A DNA stretch of 64,000 bases from Globodera rostochiensis. Its lineage: Eukaryota > Nematoda > Chromadorea > Rhabditida > Heteroderidae. Under the pieces are notes generated by a model, which saw only the letters and a list, made by a program, of their open reading frames with translations, did no database searches and was not told the DNA's origin. Position numbers and translations under genes: made by a program. The DNA lies in assembly GCA_018350325.1 (NCBI GenBank), contig JAEVLN010000026.1, forward strand, positions 434,001-498,000. Reading direction: 5' to 3'. This document shows, in pieces, positions 56,001 through 64,000 of this stretch (position 1 is the stretch's first letter; the number at the start of each line of letters is the position of its first letter).

Positions 56001-58249
56001 GAGAGAGTCAGACGACGAGAGTAATTTGGACATCAACGCACCCCATCTAAAAATTGTTTTAGTACTTTTTTGAAAATTTTATTTTTTGAAGAAATAGTGT
56101 GGTAAAAAGAGAGAGTCAGACGACGAGAGTAATTTAGACATCAACGCACCCCATCTAAAAATTGTTTTAGTACTTTTTTAAAAATTTTATTTTTTGAAGA
56201 AATTGTATGTTGAAAAGAGAGAGTCAGACGACGAGAGTAATTTGGACATCAACGCACCCCATCTAAAAATTGTTTTAGTTACTTTTCTGAAAATTTTATT
56301 TTTTGAAGAATAGTGTGTAAAAAGAGAGAGTCAGACGACGAGAGTAATTTTGACATCAACGCACCCCATCTAAAAATTGTTTTAGTTACTTTTCTGAAAA
56401 TTTTATTTTTTGAAGAATAGTGTGGTAAAAAGAGAGAGTCAGACGACGAGAGTAATTTAGACATCAACGCACCCCATCTAAAAATTGTTTTAGTTACTTT
56501 TCTGAAAATTTTATTTTTTGAAGAATAGTGTGTAAAAAGAGAGAGTCAGACGACGAGAGTAATTTAGACATCAACGCACCCCATCTAAAAATTGTTTTAG
56601 TTACTTTTCTGAAAATTTTATTTTTTGAAGAATAGTGTGGTAAAAAGAGAGAGTCAGACGACGAGAGTAATTTGGACATCAACGCACCCCATCTAAAAAT
56701 TGTTTTAGTACTTTTTTGAAAATTTTATTTTTTGAAGAAATAGTGTGCTAAAAAGAGAGAATCAGACGACGAGAGTAATTTGGACATCAACGCACCCCAT
56801 CTAAAAATTGTTTATACTTTTTTGCAAATTTTATTTTTTGAAGAAATAGTGTGCTAAAAAGAGAGAATCAGACGACGAGAGTAATTTGGACATCAACGCA
56901 CCCCATCTAAAAATTGTTTTAGTATTTTTTTGAAAATTTTATTTTTTGAAGAAATAGTGTGCTAAAAAGAGAGAATCAGACGACGAGAGTAATTTGGACA
57001 TCAACGCACCCCATCTAAAAATTGTTTTAGTACTTTTTTGAAAATTTTATTTTTTGAAGAAATAGTGTGCTAAAAAGAGAGAATCAGACGACGAGAGTAA
57101 TTTGGAAATAGTGTGCTAAAAAGAGAGAATCAGACGACGAGAGTAATTTGGACATCAACGCACCCCATCTAAAAATTGTTTTAGTACTTTTTTGAAAATT
57201 TTATTTTTTGAAGAAATAGTGTGCTAAAAAGAGAGAATCAGACGACGAGAGTAATTTGGACATCAACGCACCCCATCTAAAAATTGTTTTAGTACTTTTT
57301 TGCAAATTTTATTTTTTGAAGAAATAGTGTGCTAAAAAGAGAGAATCAGACGACGAGAGTAATTTGGACATCAACGCACCCCATCTAAAAATTGTTTTAG
57401 TATTTTTTTGAAAATTTTATTTTTTGAAGAAATAGTGTGCTAAAAAGAGAGAATCAGACGACGAGAGTAATTTGGACATCAACGCACCCCATCTAAAAAT
57501 TGTTTTAGTACTTTTTTGAAAATTTTATTTTTTGAAGAAATAGTGTGCTAAAAAGAGAGAATCAGACGACGAGAGTAATTTGGAAATAGTGTGCTAAAAA
57601 GAGAGAATCAGACGACGAGAGTAATTTGGACATCAACGCACCCCATCTAAAAATTGTTTTAGTACTTTTTTGAAAATTTTATTTTTTGAAGAAATAGTGT
57701 GCTAAAAAGAGAGAGTCAGACGACGAGAGTAATTTAGACATCAACGCACCCCATCTAAAAATTGTTTTAGTACTTTTTTGAAAATTTTATTTTTTGAAGA
57801 AATAGTGTGGTAAAAAGAGAGAGTCAGACGACGAGAGTAATTTAGACATCAACGCACCCCATCTAAAAATTGTTTTAGTACTTTTTTGAAAATTTTATTT
57901 TTTGAAGAAATAGTGTGGTAAAAAGAGAGAGTCAGACGACGAGAGTAATTTAGACATCAACGCACCCCATCTAAAAATTGTTTTAGTACTTTTTTGAAAA
58001 TTTTATTTTTTGAAGAAATAGAGTGCTGAAAAGAGAGAGTCAGACGACGAGAGTAATTTGGACATCAACGCACCATCTAAAAATTGGTTTAGTACTTTTT
58101 TGGAAATTTTATTTCTTGAAGAAATAGTGTGGTAAAAAGAGAGAGTCAGACGACGAGAGTAATTTAGACATCAACGCACCCCATCTAAAAATTGTTTTAG
58201 TACTTTTTTGAAAATTTTATTTTTTGAAGAAATAGTGTGCTGAAAAGAG
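47055..58249. repeat. ~107-bp satellite, about 100 copies (11.2 kb)
   Basis: Each unit has a nearly invariant part (GAGAGAGTCAGACGACGAGA, GTAATTTGGACATCAACGCA, CCCCATCTAAAAATTG) and a length-variable T-rich part (TTTTAGTTACTTTTTTGAAA, ATTTTATTTTTTGAAGAAAT, AGTGTGCTAAAAA). Unit length varies about 105-109 bp, mainly through homopolymers; some units lack 10-20 bp of the T-rich part. The first unit is the most divergent. Near the right end units shift from GAGAGAGTC to GAGAGAATC and form local higher-order blocks, including a ~480-bp repeat marked by a truncated unit at 57103 and 57583. Short reverse frames are by-products of 108-bp units. Confidence 0.97.
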
Positions 58250-58250
58250 A

Positions 58251-58753
58251 GACAACAAATTGTCACAGAATGTGTACGCCAAAAGTTGGCTGGAACAGGC
58301 AGCTATACTTGGTAAATTTCCATATTTATCAGTTTTCCGAATTTGTAAATTATTTAAATATTAATTTTAAATTATTAATATTTATTTTATTTAATAAAAG
58401 GCGGCGGACTGAAATTGTTCATTAGCCACGGCGAGCAGAACAGCATCAATGAGGCAGTTAAATTTGGCGTACCGATCATTTTGTTCCCCTTTTTTGGCGA
58501 TCAGTATAATAATGCTAAAGCCTTGGCTGCACGGGAAGTAGCAAAAGTTCTTGGTAAAAATTAAAATTTAAAATTATTTTCAGACATTCGTTCCATAACA
58601 TTGAACAAAGATTTGACTGAAGCTTTGCATGAAATGTTTAACAAATATTCGGAGTATAAGGCTGGGATGGATGCATTGAGCAAGAAAATGAATTCGGTTG
58701 AGCCAGCAAAAGAATTTTTGGAGAAATTTTGCCAACTCCGAAAAAGTCTTTGA
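58251..58753 (+). pseudogene. UDP-glycosyltransferase (UGT) C-terminal exons, cut by the satellite
   Basis: Exons 58251-58311, 58401-58553 and 58584-58753 join in frame (127 codons to TGA). The sequence SQNVYAKSWLEQAAIL is followed by KLFISHGEQNSINEAVKFGV and PIILFPFFGDQYNNAKALAA, which is the UGT signature (UDP-sugar binding, with the D-Q pair). The usual HGG reads HGE. The end (EKFCQLRKSL) lacks the C-terminal membrane helix of most animal UGTs. Coding begins exactly where the satellite stops; no N-terminal UGT exons occur to the left of the satellite within the window. Either the 5' part is lost, or an intron expanded or the assembly joined here. Confidence 0.85.
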
Positions 58754-58976
58754 TGAAATTTGCATTCCTCGTATTGTCGTGTCTTTAAAAGGTCAAATCC
58801 TTTAGAAATTTTGCTCCCCTGGGGTTAGAAGATTGAACTTTCCCAATGAATTTTGCTGAACAATTTAAATTTTGAATCAAACACATTTTATTTATTAAAG
58901 AAACTAAATAAAAACAATTTATACCCATAACAACAAAGAGTCACTAGAAACGGGTTATCCTTTTTCGTATATGTTA

Positions 58977-59148
58977 TGGTGGCACGGCACCGGGACTTTT
59001 GGGATAATCGGTCCAAAAATCGAGACTAATGGACGAAAAAAACGTTTTGGAAAACCCCCGGCCATTTATAACGGAGCTCAAAAAAAACCTCGACTAATTT
59101 CAGTCCCAGAAAAGACATTTCAGTACTGGTCCCGGCCCCGTGCCACTA
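58977..59148. mobile_element. 172-bp inverted-repeat element
   Basis: Ends TGGTGGCACGGCACCGGGAC and GTCCCGGCCCCGTGCCACTA are inverted; the interior has GGGACTTTT/CAGTCCCAG text like the element at 31631. The flanking 8-mers do not match, so the family is uncertain. Confidence 0.65.
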
Positions 59149-59156
59149 CAAATGAA

Positions 59157-59571
59157 ATACGGTATTCTATCAACAAATAATCTTATTTTAAATAATAAGA
59201 ACTCGTGAATAACGGAAAGCAAATCTTTTAGGCGCTTTTACTTACCATTTAATTTAAATCTGAAAAAACTTTTTTTGCTTTATGAAATAACGATAAATGA
59301 TTGATTTTTGTGAACGATATCTAAAGGTGCGAAAAAATGTTTTATGATCGTTTAAATTTTAAGGTGATCTGACATTATAATTAATATCAATAAAAAATGC
59401 GTAATTAATTTAATTTGTTTTCCATTAACAAAATCTTTATTCCAAAAACACAACATGGATGGATACAATAATTGAAAATTGTATTAAAACATACATACTG
59501 AAAACAATTTTTATTTTTATTTAATTAATCGATTTTTTCAAAATGATTTTATTAAATAAAAAATTGCAATT
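59157..59571. other. Intergenic, AT-rich
   Basis: No gene or repeat recognised between the inverted-repeat element and the reverse-strand secreted-protein gene. Confidence 0.4.
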
Positions 59572-60014
59572 TTACAGCACATATCTGCCTCTTCTGGTGG
59601 CCCTTTTGTGGGGCGGCGCCGCCGCTGCAATTTTTGGCACTGTCCGATGACAGAATGGCATTGTGATGATGCTCATATGGCATGCCAAAAATTTTCTGCG
59701 CAACTGCGCTTCAGTTTCCCATTTGCATGGGATGGGCTGCCGATTAAAGTCCACACAAATTCGAATGACGGCACGCCGCAGGCGATGCTTATGGTGTTTA
59801 TGGTGATGCTGCAATATTAAAAAAAAAGTTTAAAAAAATCCAAAAAAAAAATATTGTAAAAATTCACCTCAAATTTTGGCGAAAAGTCCACCGTCCTCAA
59901 TTTATCGCCAATGTGCGTGCCGCTACTTTGCTGTTTGGCGTAAATGGATGCAATATTGCACATTGCAATAAGAAACAAAATTATTAACAGCAATTGTGCA
60001 GAAATCATCGCCAA
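59572..60014 (-). CDS. Small secreted basic, His-rich protein (two exons)
   Basis: Exons 60014-59868 and 59808-59572 join in phase 0 to give 127 residues. Signal peptide MAMISAQLLLIILFLIAMCN, likely cut near SIYA. The mature protein begins KQQSSGTHIGDKLRTVDF; exon 2 opens with HHHKHHKHRLRR and is strongly basic (KRATRRGRY at the end) with four cysteines. A forward open frame (59608-59820) on the other strand has no signal peptide or splice context and is taken as a shadow. No family recognised. A secreted location is inferred from the signal peptide. Confidence 0.55.
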
Positions 60015-61240
60015 TTATTATTAATTCTAAATTATTTTTTAATATATTTTTAATAAAAAAAATTCTTAAATTTTTGGAGTGACCCATAATATGTGTGTTT
60101 TATTCATTGTAAAAAATTGAAATGAAAAAGCGTGGATCCGCCGCCAAGTTTCGGGGACGGGGACAAAACTAGAAGCTCTAGTAATGCCTACGTTTTAAGT
60201 AATTAAAAAGATTGGCGGAAATTGTTTAAACAAAGACTAAAGTGGTCATATTTCCGAACGCCCTTTTCATTTAAATACTCCTTTCTTCTGCCATGCACAA
60301 GGGCACCTTGCAGAGGAGGTAACTACATAATTGCCTAATTAAATGCCGGCGGAACTAAAATTTAAGTCATATAAATGTTATTTTTTAATTAACAATCAAC
60401 AGACACTAATTTTTAATTTTGTAACCTTAAAAACACTTAGAATTATACAAATTAGTTTTTGGCAAAAAATTTTGCAAATTCGCCAGTCTTATCAAAATAA
60501 AAATTCAACAAAACAAACAAACACAAATATAAACAGAACTCGGATTTTCAGGATTTAACCTATTTTTTAGCGAATATATTTGGGCAAGGATTTTTCGCCA
60601 CTAAAAAATGCCACATAATTGAGTCCAGAAATTTCTTAAAAAGGTCATGTGATACGTCAAATTTTGGGAAATGTTTTTTTGAGTTGTAAAATATCATTTA
60701 TTTTTTAAACGGTTCAAAATATGGATTTCGAAGCATTTAGGTAATCAATATTTTGTAATTTCGTTAAGAAAAATGATCCCAACTATAGGCTTTTAGTGGC
60801 GGCTCGCCGGTGCCGATAGGCGCCGCCCGGAGAATCGCTTAGATTTTGCTTGTTGATAGCTTCTACTAATTGCAAGCTTTCGAATGATATTAAGAATCTT
60901 TGATTTAGTTGACTTTGAAAAAAGTAATAATAAAATAAGCTGTAGCGAGTTGGGTATTTTTTACCGATTTCCCGTTGTGGGAGCGGCAAAATCGATCTGC
61001 ATTAAGTCTAGAATCTTTCCTCATCAATTTGTAACTCAAAATATGTATGAATTCGTAAGAAAAAAATACATTTTTATTTTTAAAGCCGGCATTTAAAATA
61101 GGCCAATGTGACGACGAAGATTGCACTTCCGGTAACCAATTAATCTCATTCATCAGACTTTGGGGATTAATGAGCAAACCAAGAACAACACCGGCTATAA
61201 ATTTCAATGTACAATTAATCTCATTCATTATCTTTTTGGG
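60015..61240. other. Intergenic
   Basis: AT-rich, with no supported gene or RNA. At 60785-60830 a GCGGCTCGCCGGTGCCGATAG segment resembles GCGGTGCCGATAAGAACCGCC near 25640, a dispersed repeat trace. ATTAATCTCATTCAT occurs twice (61138 and 61215). Confidence 0.4.
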
Positions 61241-61862
61241 TAGGATTGGACAAAACCGGATAATATCCGGGGTCCCCCGGATACCGATTCCTTGACACCC
61301 GGATACCGGTACCGGATAGTAATTTATGCCCGATATCCGTCCGGATGCAAGATAATTTCTTGAAATTATTAATTAAAATTTTATAAAAAATAAAATTTGT
61401 CACGCAATATCTCTCAAAAAGTTTTTTACTCAAATTCAATTAAGTTGGAGTTGGGCAATTCAATTTTCAATAACTCGTCTACATCTGGAACAGGTGACGG
61501 ATCCGAAAAAGCGCATCTTGCATAATGTATATAATTTAAAAAAAAAAAATTTAAGCAATTTTTGTTGAGAAAATTCATCCAAAATTGCAAATAGTACACA
61601 TCGAGTCTCATATCTGCAGTCCAATTGTTTTTTGAAATTGTAATTAATTATCAAAAACAAATTAGAAACCCATATTTATTTATTTAGTTTTAATCGAACT
61701 GACAAAATGTCTTACGCAAAATTCAACAATTTTACTAGCGCTAACACCATCAAAAAAAAAATTCTCTCCGAAAAAATATCACAATTAGGGGTGCTTAACC
61801 CGCCCGGATCCAACACCCGGATACCGGTCCCGGTTCCCGATACCCGTTCTTGTCCAACCCTA
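61241..61862. mobile_element. 622-bp hAT-like element
   Basis: Ends TAGGATTGGACA and TGTCCAACCCTA; the 8 bp outside (TTTTTGGG and ATTTTGGG) match at 7 of 8. CCGGATACCGGTACCGG-type text is next to both ends. The interior has no recognisable transposase. CTAGGGTTGGACAAGACCGGATA at 7119 is one end of a related copy. Confidence 0.6.
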
Positions 61863-62206
61863 ATTTTGGGTAAGAAAAAAATATGACTTTAAGGGTATAT
61901 CGCACTTTTCTTAGGAAATTTTGAAAAAAAATGCCAAAATATTGACAAAAACGCGAAAATGGTCAAATATGGATTATTCGCTTTAATTCTAAAATTTTTT
62001 CGAAATCAGTTATAGGCTTTTACAGAGAGTCCGGCAGTGCCGTTCTTTAATGTGAGCCATAGGGATGCCACCAACTTCTCAATTGTGATAATTAGAGACC
62101 TAACAAGATCAGACTTTTATGAACGCTTCATTTTTAATAAATATTAATATTTTGTTGTTTCATTCCCAACTTTTTTGAAGAACAGATGAAATATTATTAT
62201 AAAGTA

Positions 62207-62506
62207 TTAACGGATTGTCAACATTGGTGGCTCAATTCCATCCCCAGCAGTTGGAGTAGCACGGAAGTTGGAAAAGCCATTTTTGAAAATTTTTCGATAA
62301 AATTGCTCCGCATCGCCCAACACATCGGCCAGGCATCGTCTGAGACGAAAATAGTTCGTCTGATCAGTGCTGATCCGTTCAAAGAGAAGCACTTCGCCCG
62401 TCCGACGATGCTCAATGCGCCACGGGCTGGGGGAATCAGTTGGTGGACCAGTAGTTTGAAAATGGATCAGAAATGGACGCCGATCGGCCTCCGTCTCCGC
62501 TTGCAA
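62207..62506 (-). pseudogene. Fragment of a decayed gene (possible F-box-associated family)
   Basis: The reverse frame reads RRPFLIHFQTTGPPTDSPSP, WRIEHRRTGEVLLFERIS, YFRLRRC, with a more protein-like composition than the forward frame (62186-62509). The order 'FxIxF ... P ... TGExL ... lxRC' recalls a large cyst-nematode gene family often annotated as F-box proteins; this is from memory and weak. Together with the fragments at 62785-62994 and 63595-63858 it could be one reverse-strand gene broken by element insertions. Confidence 0.35.
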
Positions 62507-62593
62507 TAAATTCTTAAACCAATATAAATTGTTTTTCGACTTTAAATCGGTAAAATATTATACATCTTTTCAAAAGCTTTTTTTCGTTATAAC

Positions 62594-62692
62594 TAGGGTT
62601 GGTCCCCCTCCCCCCTCCCGAACCCCGACTTTTTTTGGTCGGGGTGTTCGTCCCCGACCCCGAGTTTGATTTGGTTAGATTTAAAAAAAAAA
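62594..62692. mobile_element. Decayed hAT-like element
   Basis: It starts TAGGGTTGGTCCCC, and GTTATAAC occurs on both sides (62586-62593 and 62693-62700), a perfect 8-bp duplication. The right end is degraded (no CAACCCTA). The interior is CCCCGACC/GGTCGGGG self-complementary. Confidence 0.55.
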
Positions 62693-62784
62693 GTTATAAC
62701 GAAAGTTTGAAAGTGATCGATTAGGTGGGGAACGAGTCGATGGTTGTCCTTTAAAACTGTCCTATTCTTCGGCACTATTGGATT

Positions 62785-62994
62785 TTAACAACAATTCTCA
62801 AAATTTGCCGTTTTGCAGAGTTCGATGAGTTCTGCACATGCACTTGGCAAAATGAAGTCCACCAAAATGATCCGGCCATCTGACGACAATGTTTTGCTGC
62901 CGTCGTCGGAATGATCACAATTTGTTGGCAAATAGTGGGCCCAATGGGCAATCACTTCCGCACTAGGCGCAGTTCTCGTATTCGGCAGCTTCAA
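62785..62994 (-). pseudogene. Second fragment of the decayed reverse-strand gene
   Basis: The open reverse frame includes APSAEVIAHWAHYLPTN and GRIILVDFILPSACAELIEL, helical and amphipathic. It ends FENCC-stop; the same C-terminal word (ENC) recurs in the overlapping frame at 62963-63172. No start codon context or splice pair could be fixed. Placed between the two other fragments. Confidence 0.3.
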
Positions 62995-63244
62995 ATTGTT
63001 TTTTCAAGATTAGCAGATCTCGGCATTTATATATAGGCTTCAGGAATGTAACCGGATGCCAAAAAAATGCTCTAAAAAAATGTCCGGAAACCGGCATGCC
63101 GGACCCAAAAATGTCTGGGAATCCGGCATCCGTAATCGGCAGATTCGAAATCTTAGAAATCTGACTTTTCAATTTTTTTTGACACCCTCATAAGGAAATT
63201 GTGCCCTAATATTTTAAATGAAAACATTTCGAAGCTAAATTATT

Positions 63245-63594
63245 AAAAATTTTTATCCCCGACTCCGGGCGGGGATGAGTACCAGGGATCCTCGTTTTTG
63301 GGGATGAGCAAACCGGAGAACGGGGACGGGGATGGGGATGGCGCCGGAGGGGGACGGGGATGAGGATAGCCGGGGAGGGACGGGGACGAGGATGACCGGT
63401 GTGGACGGGGATGAGGATGACCGGGGGGGACGGGGATGAGGATGGTCGGGGCGGACGGGGATGAAGATGGCCGGGAGGACGGGGATGAGGATGGCGCCGG
63501 GGGGGGGGGGGGACGGGGATGAGGATGGCCGGGGGGACGGGGATGAGGATGGCCGGGAATGCCCGTCCCCGCCCCTCCCCCGGGGCCAACCCTA
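63245..63594. repeat. GGGGACGGGGATGAGGATGGCCG minisatellite
   Basis: About 11 degenerate G-rich units. The right end reads GGGGCCAACCCTA, the end signature of the hAT-like MITEs here, so this may be the expanded interior of such an element; no matching left end was found. Reverse-strand Pro/Arg-rich open frames are by-products. Confidence 0.85.
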
Positions 63595-63858
63595 CGTTGA
63601 ACCATATTTGTATTGCAAATAAACCCCAAAAATGGACAGCCGAGGACAATGCAGAATTGTCGGAATGCGCAACAGTTCGTCCAATTGCCAAAATTTTGAA
63701 GAGTCGGTAACCTTTAGCATATTGAGCTGAGTTGGACGCATTGGCTGCAGAATGTCCAAATATGCGAACATCTTTATGCAAAATAAAATTACGTTTTCAA
63801 ATCGAAAATAATAATGGACCTGCCCCACGGCAATATAGTAAGTAGTAAAGGTTTGCAC
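63595..63858 (-). pseudogene. Third (5') fragment of the decayed reverse-strand gene
   Basis: The reverse frame (start 63858) shows LDILQPMRPTQLNMLKVTDS, KFWQLDELLRIPTILHCPRL and SIFGVYLQYKYGST, leucine-rich text reminiscent of the middle of F-box/LRR-like proteins. It is interrupted at 63594 by the G-rich minisatellite. Identity is tentative. Confidence 0.3.
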
Positions 63859-63990
63859 TAGGGTTGTTGGTGGTCGGTTTTAAACCGGAGGTACCGGTTT
63901 TCGGTTAGGCCGGTTTTCCGACCCCCCGGTTTTTGATTTTGGGCCAAAAAAACCGGTTTCAATTCGGTTAACCGACCGCCAACTACCCTA
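63859..63990. mobile_element. 132-bp hAT-type MITE with perfect 8-bp target duplication
   Basis: Ends TAGGGTTGTTGGTGGTCGGT and ACCGACCGCCAACTACCCTA are flanked by GTTTGCAC on both sides (63851-63858 and 63991-63998). The interior is AACCGG/CCGGTT low-complexity palindrome. Confidence 0.9.
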
Positions 63991-64000
63991 GTTTGCACCT

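Noticed and set aside
47255..56682. Reverse frames MSKLLSSSDSLFL... within the satellite
   Set aside because: They occur only where units happen to be 108 bp (multiple of 3) and end when length changes.
47055..58249. CRISPR-like array or self-cleaving ribozyme satellite
   Set aside because: There are no unique spacers between conserved repeats, and I could not find a hammerhead core (CTGATGA plus GAAA) in the unit.
62186..62509. Forward open frame MKYYYKVLTDCQHWW...
   Set aside because: The reverse frame over the same bases is more protein-like and fits neighbouring reverse-strand fragments.
63206..63781. Pro/Arg-rich reverse frames over the G-rich array
   Set aside because: Translation of a simple minisatellite; only the part from 63595 on looks gene-derived.

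Overview
The window reads as nuclear DNA of an AT-rich eukaryote. The best fit is a plant-parasitic cyst-type nematode (Heteroderinae, e.g. a Globodera/Heterodera relative). The reasons are short introns (about 48-130 nt) with GT...(T)TTCAG boundaries, a SPRY-domain gene of the type expanded in cyst nematodes, several small secreted-protein genes, and dense MITE, Helitron and Ty3-like debris. The organism is inferred; no database search was possible.

The dominant content, spread over 1.6-40.4 kb, is one multigene family seen at least 14 times (called copies A to N here). The intact layout is: N-terminal signal peptide; a conserved acidic-aromatic motif (FDEIFGEGWWDKDEAE-like); a variable number of 11-residue repeats (GQIEPNSTDQL, 33 bp); then three helix-turn-helix-like units of about 50 residues, each ending in a W-rich recognition-helix-like stretch. 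A single ~50-80 nt intron lies between the second and third units, and joining the exons gives an exact reading frame in every intact copy. B, D, E, G, H and I look intact; A, J, K, L and N carry distinct lesions; C and F are fragments; M is a divergent intronless paralogue. Copies D+E and G+H sit in a ~5.3 kb segmental duplication, J and K in a 1,789 bp tandem duplication. Upstream regions share short elements, one of which is expanded about tenfold upstream of copy L. I do not recognise this family by name. It is my main candidate for an undescribed system: secreted, DNA-binding-like proteins evolving by repeat-number change, duplication and frameshift.

Layout: 1-1.2 kb, 31-bp minisatellite; 1.6-2.6, copy A; 3.5-6.8, truncated reverse-strand Ty3/gypsy-like pol (RNase H, integrase, unusual SGNH-like C-terminus); 7.2-24, copies B to I with duplicated spacers and minisatellites; 23.9-26.9, a mariner-type MITE and a 41-bp minisatellite; 27-34.8, copies J, K, L with MITEs and a 55-bp promoter-proximal array; 35.6-37.2, a coiled-coil gene with a foldback element in its intron; 37.7-40.4, copies M and N; 40.4-42, simple repeats and a MITE; 42-46.1, SPRY sequences, a tRNA-like sequence and a five-exon secreted cysteine-rich gene between ~240 bp inverted repeats; 46.2-46.8, Helitron/Pif1 helicase fragment; 47.1-58.25, about 100 copies of a ~107-bp satellite ending inside a UDP-glycosyltransferase gene; 58.25-64, the UGT 3' exons, a small secreted basic protein gene, hAT-type MITEs and a decayed gene.

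There is no operon or metabolic pathway here. The common thread is rapidly rearranging DNA rich in secreted-protein (effector-like) genes and non-autonomous transposons.
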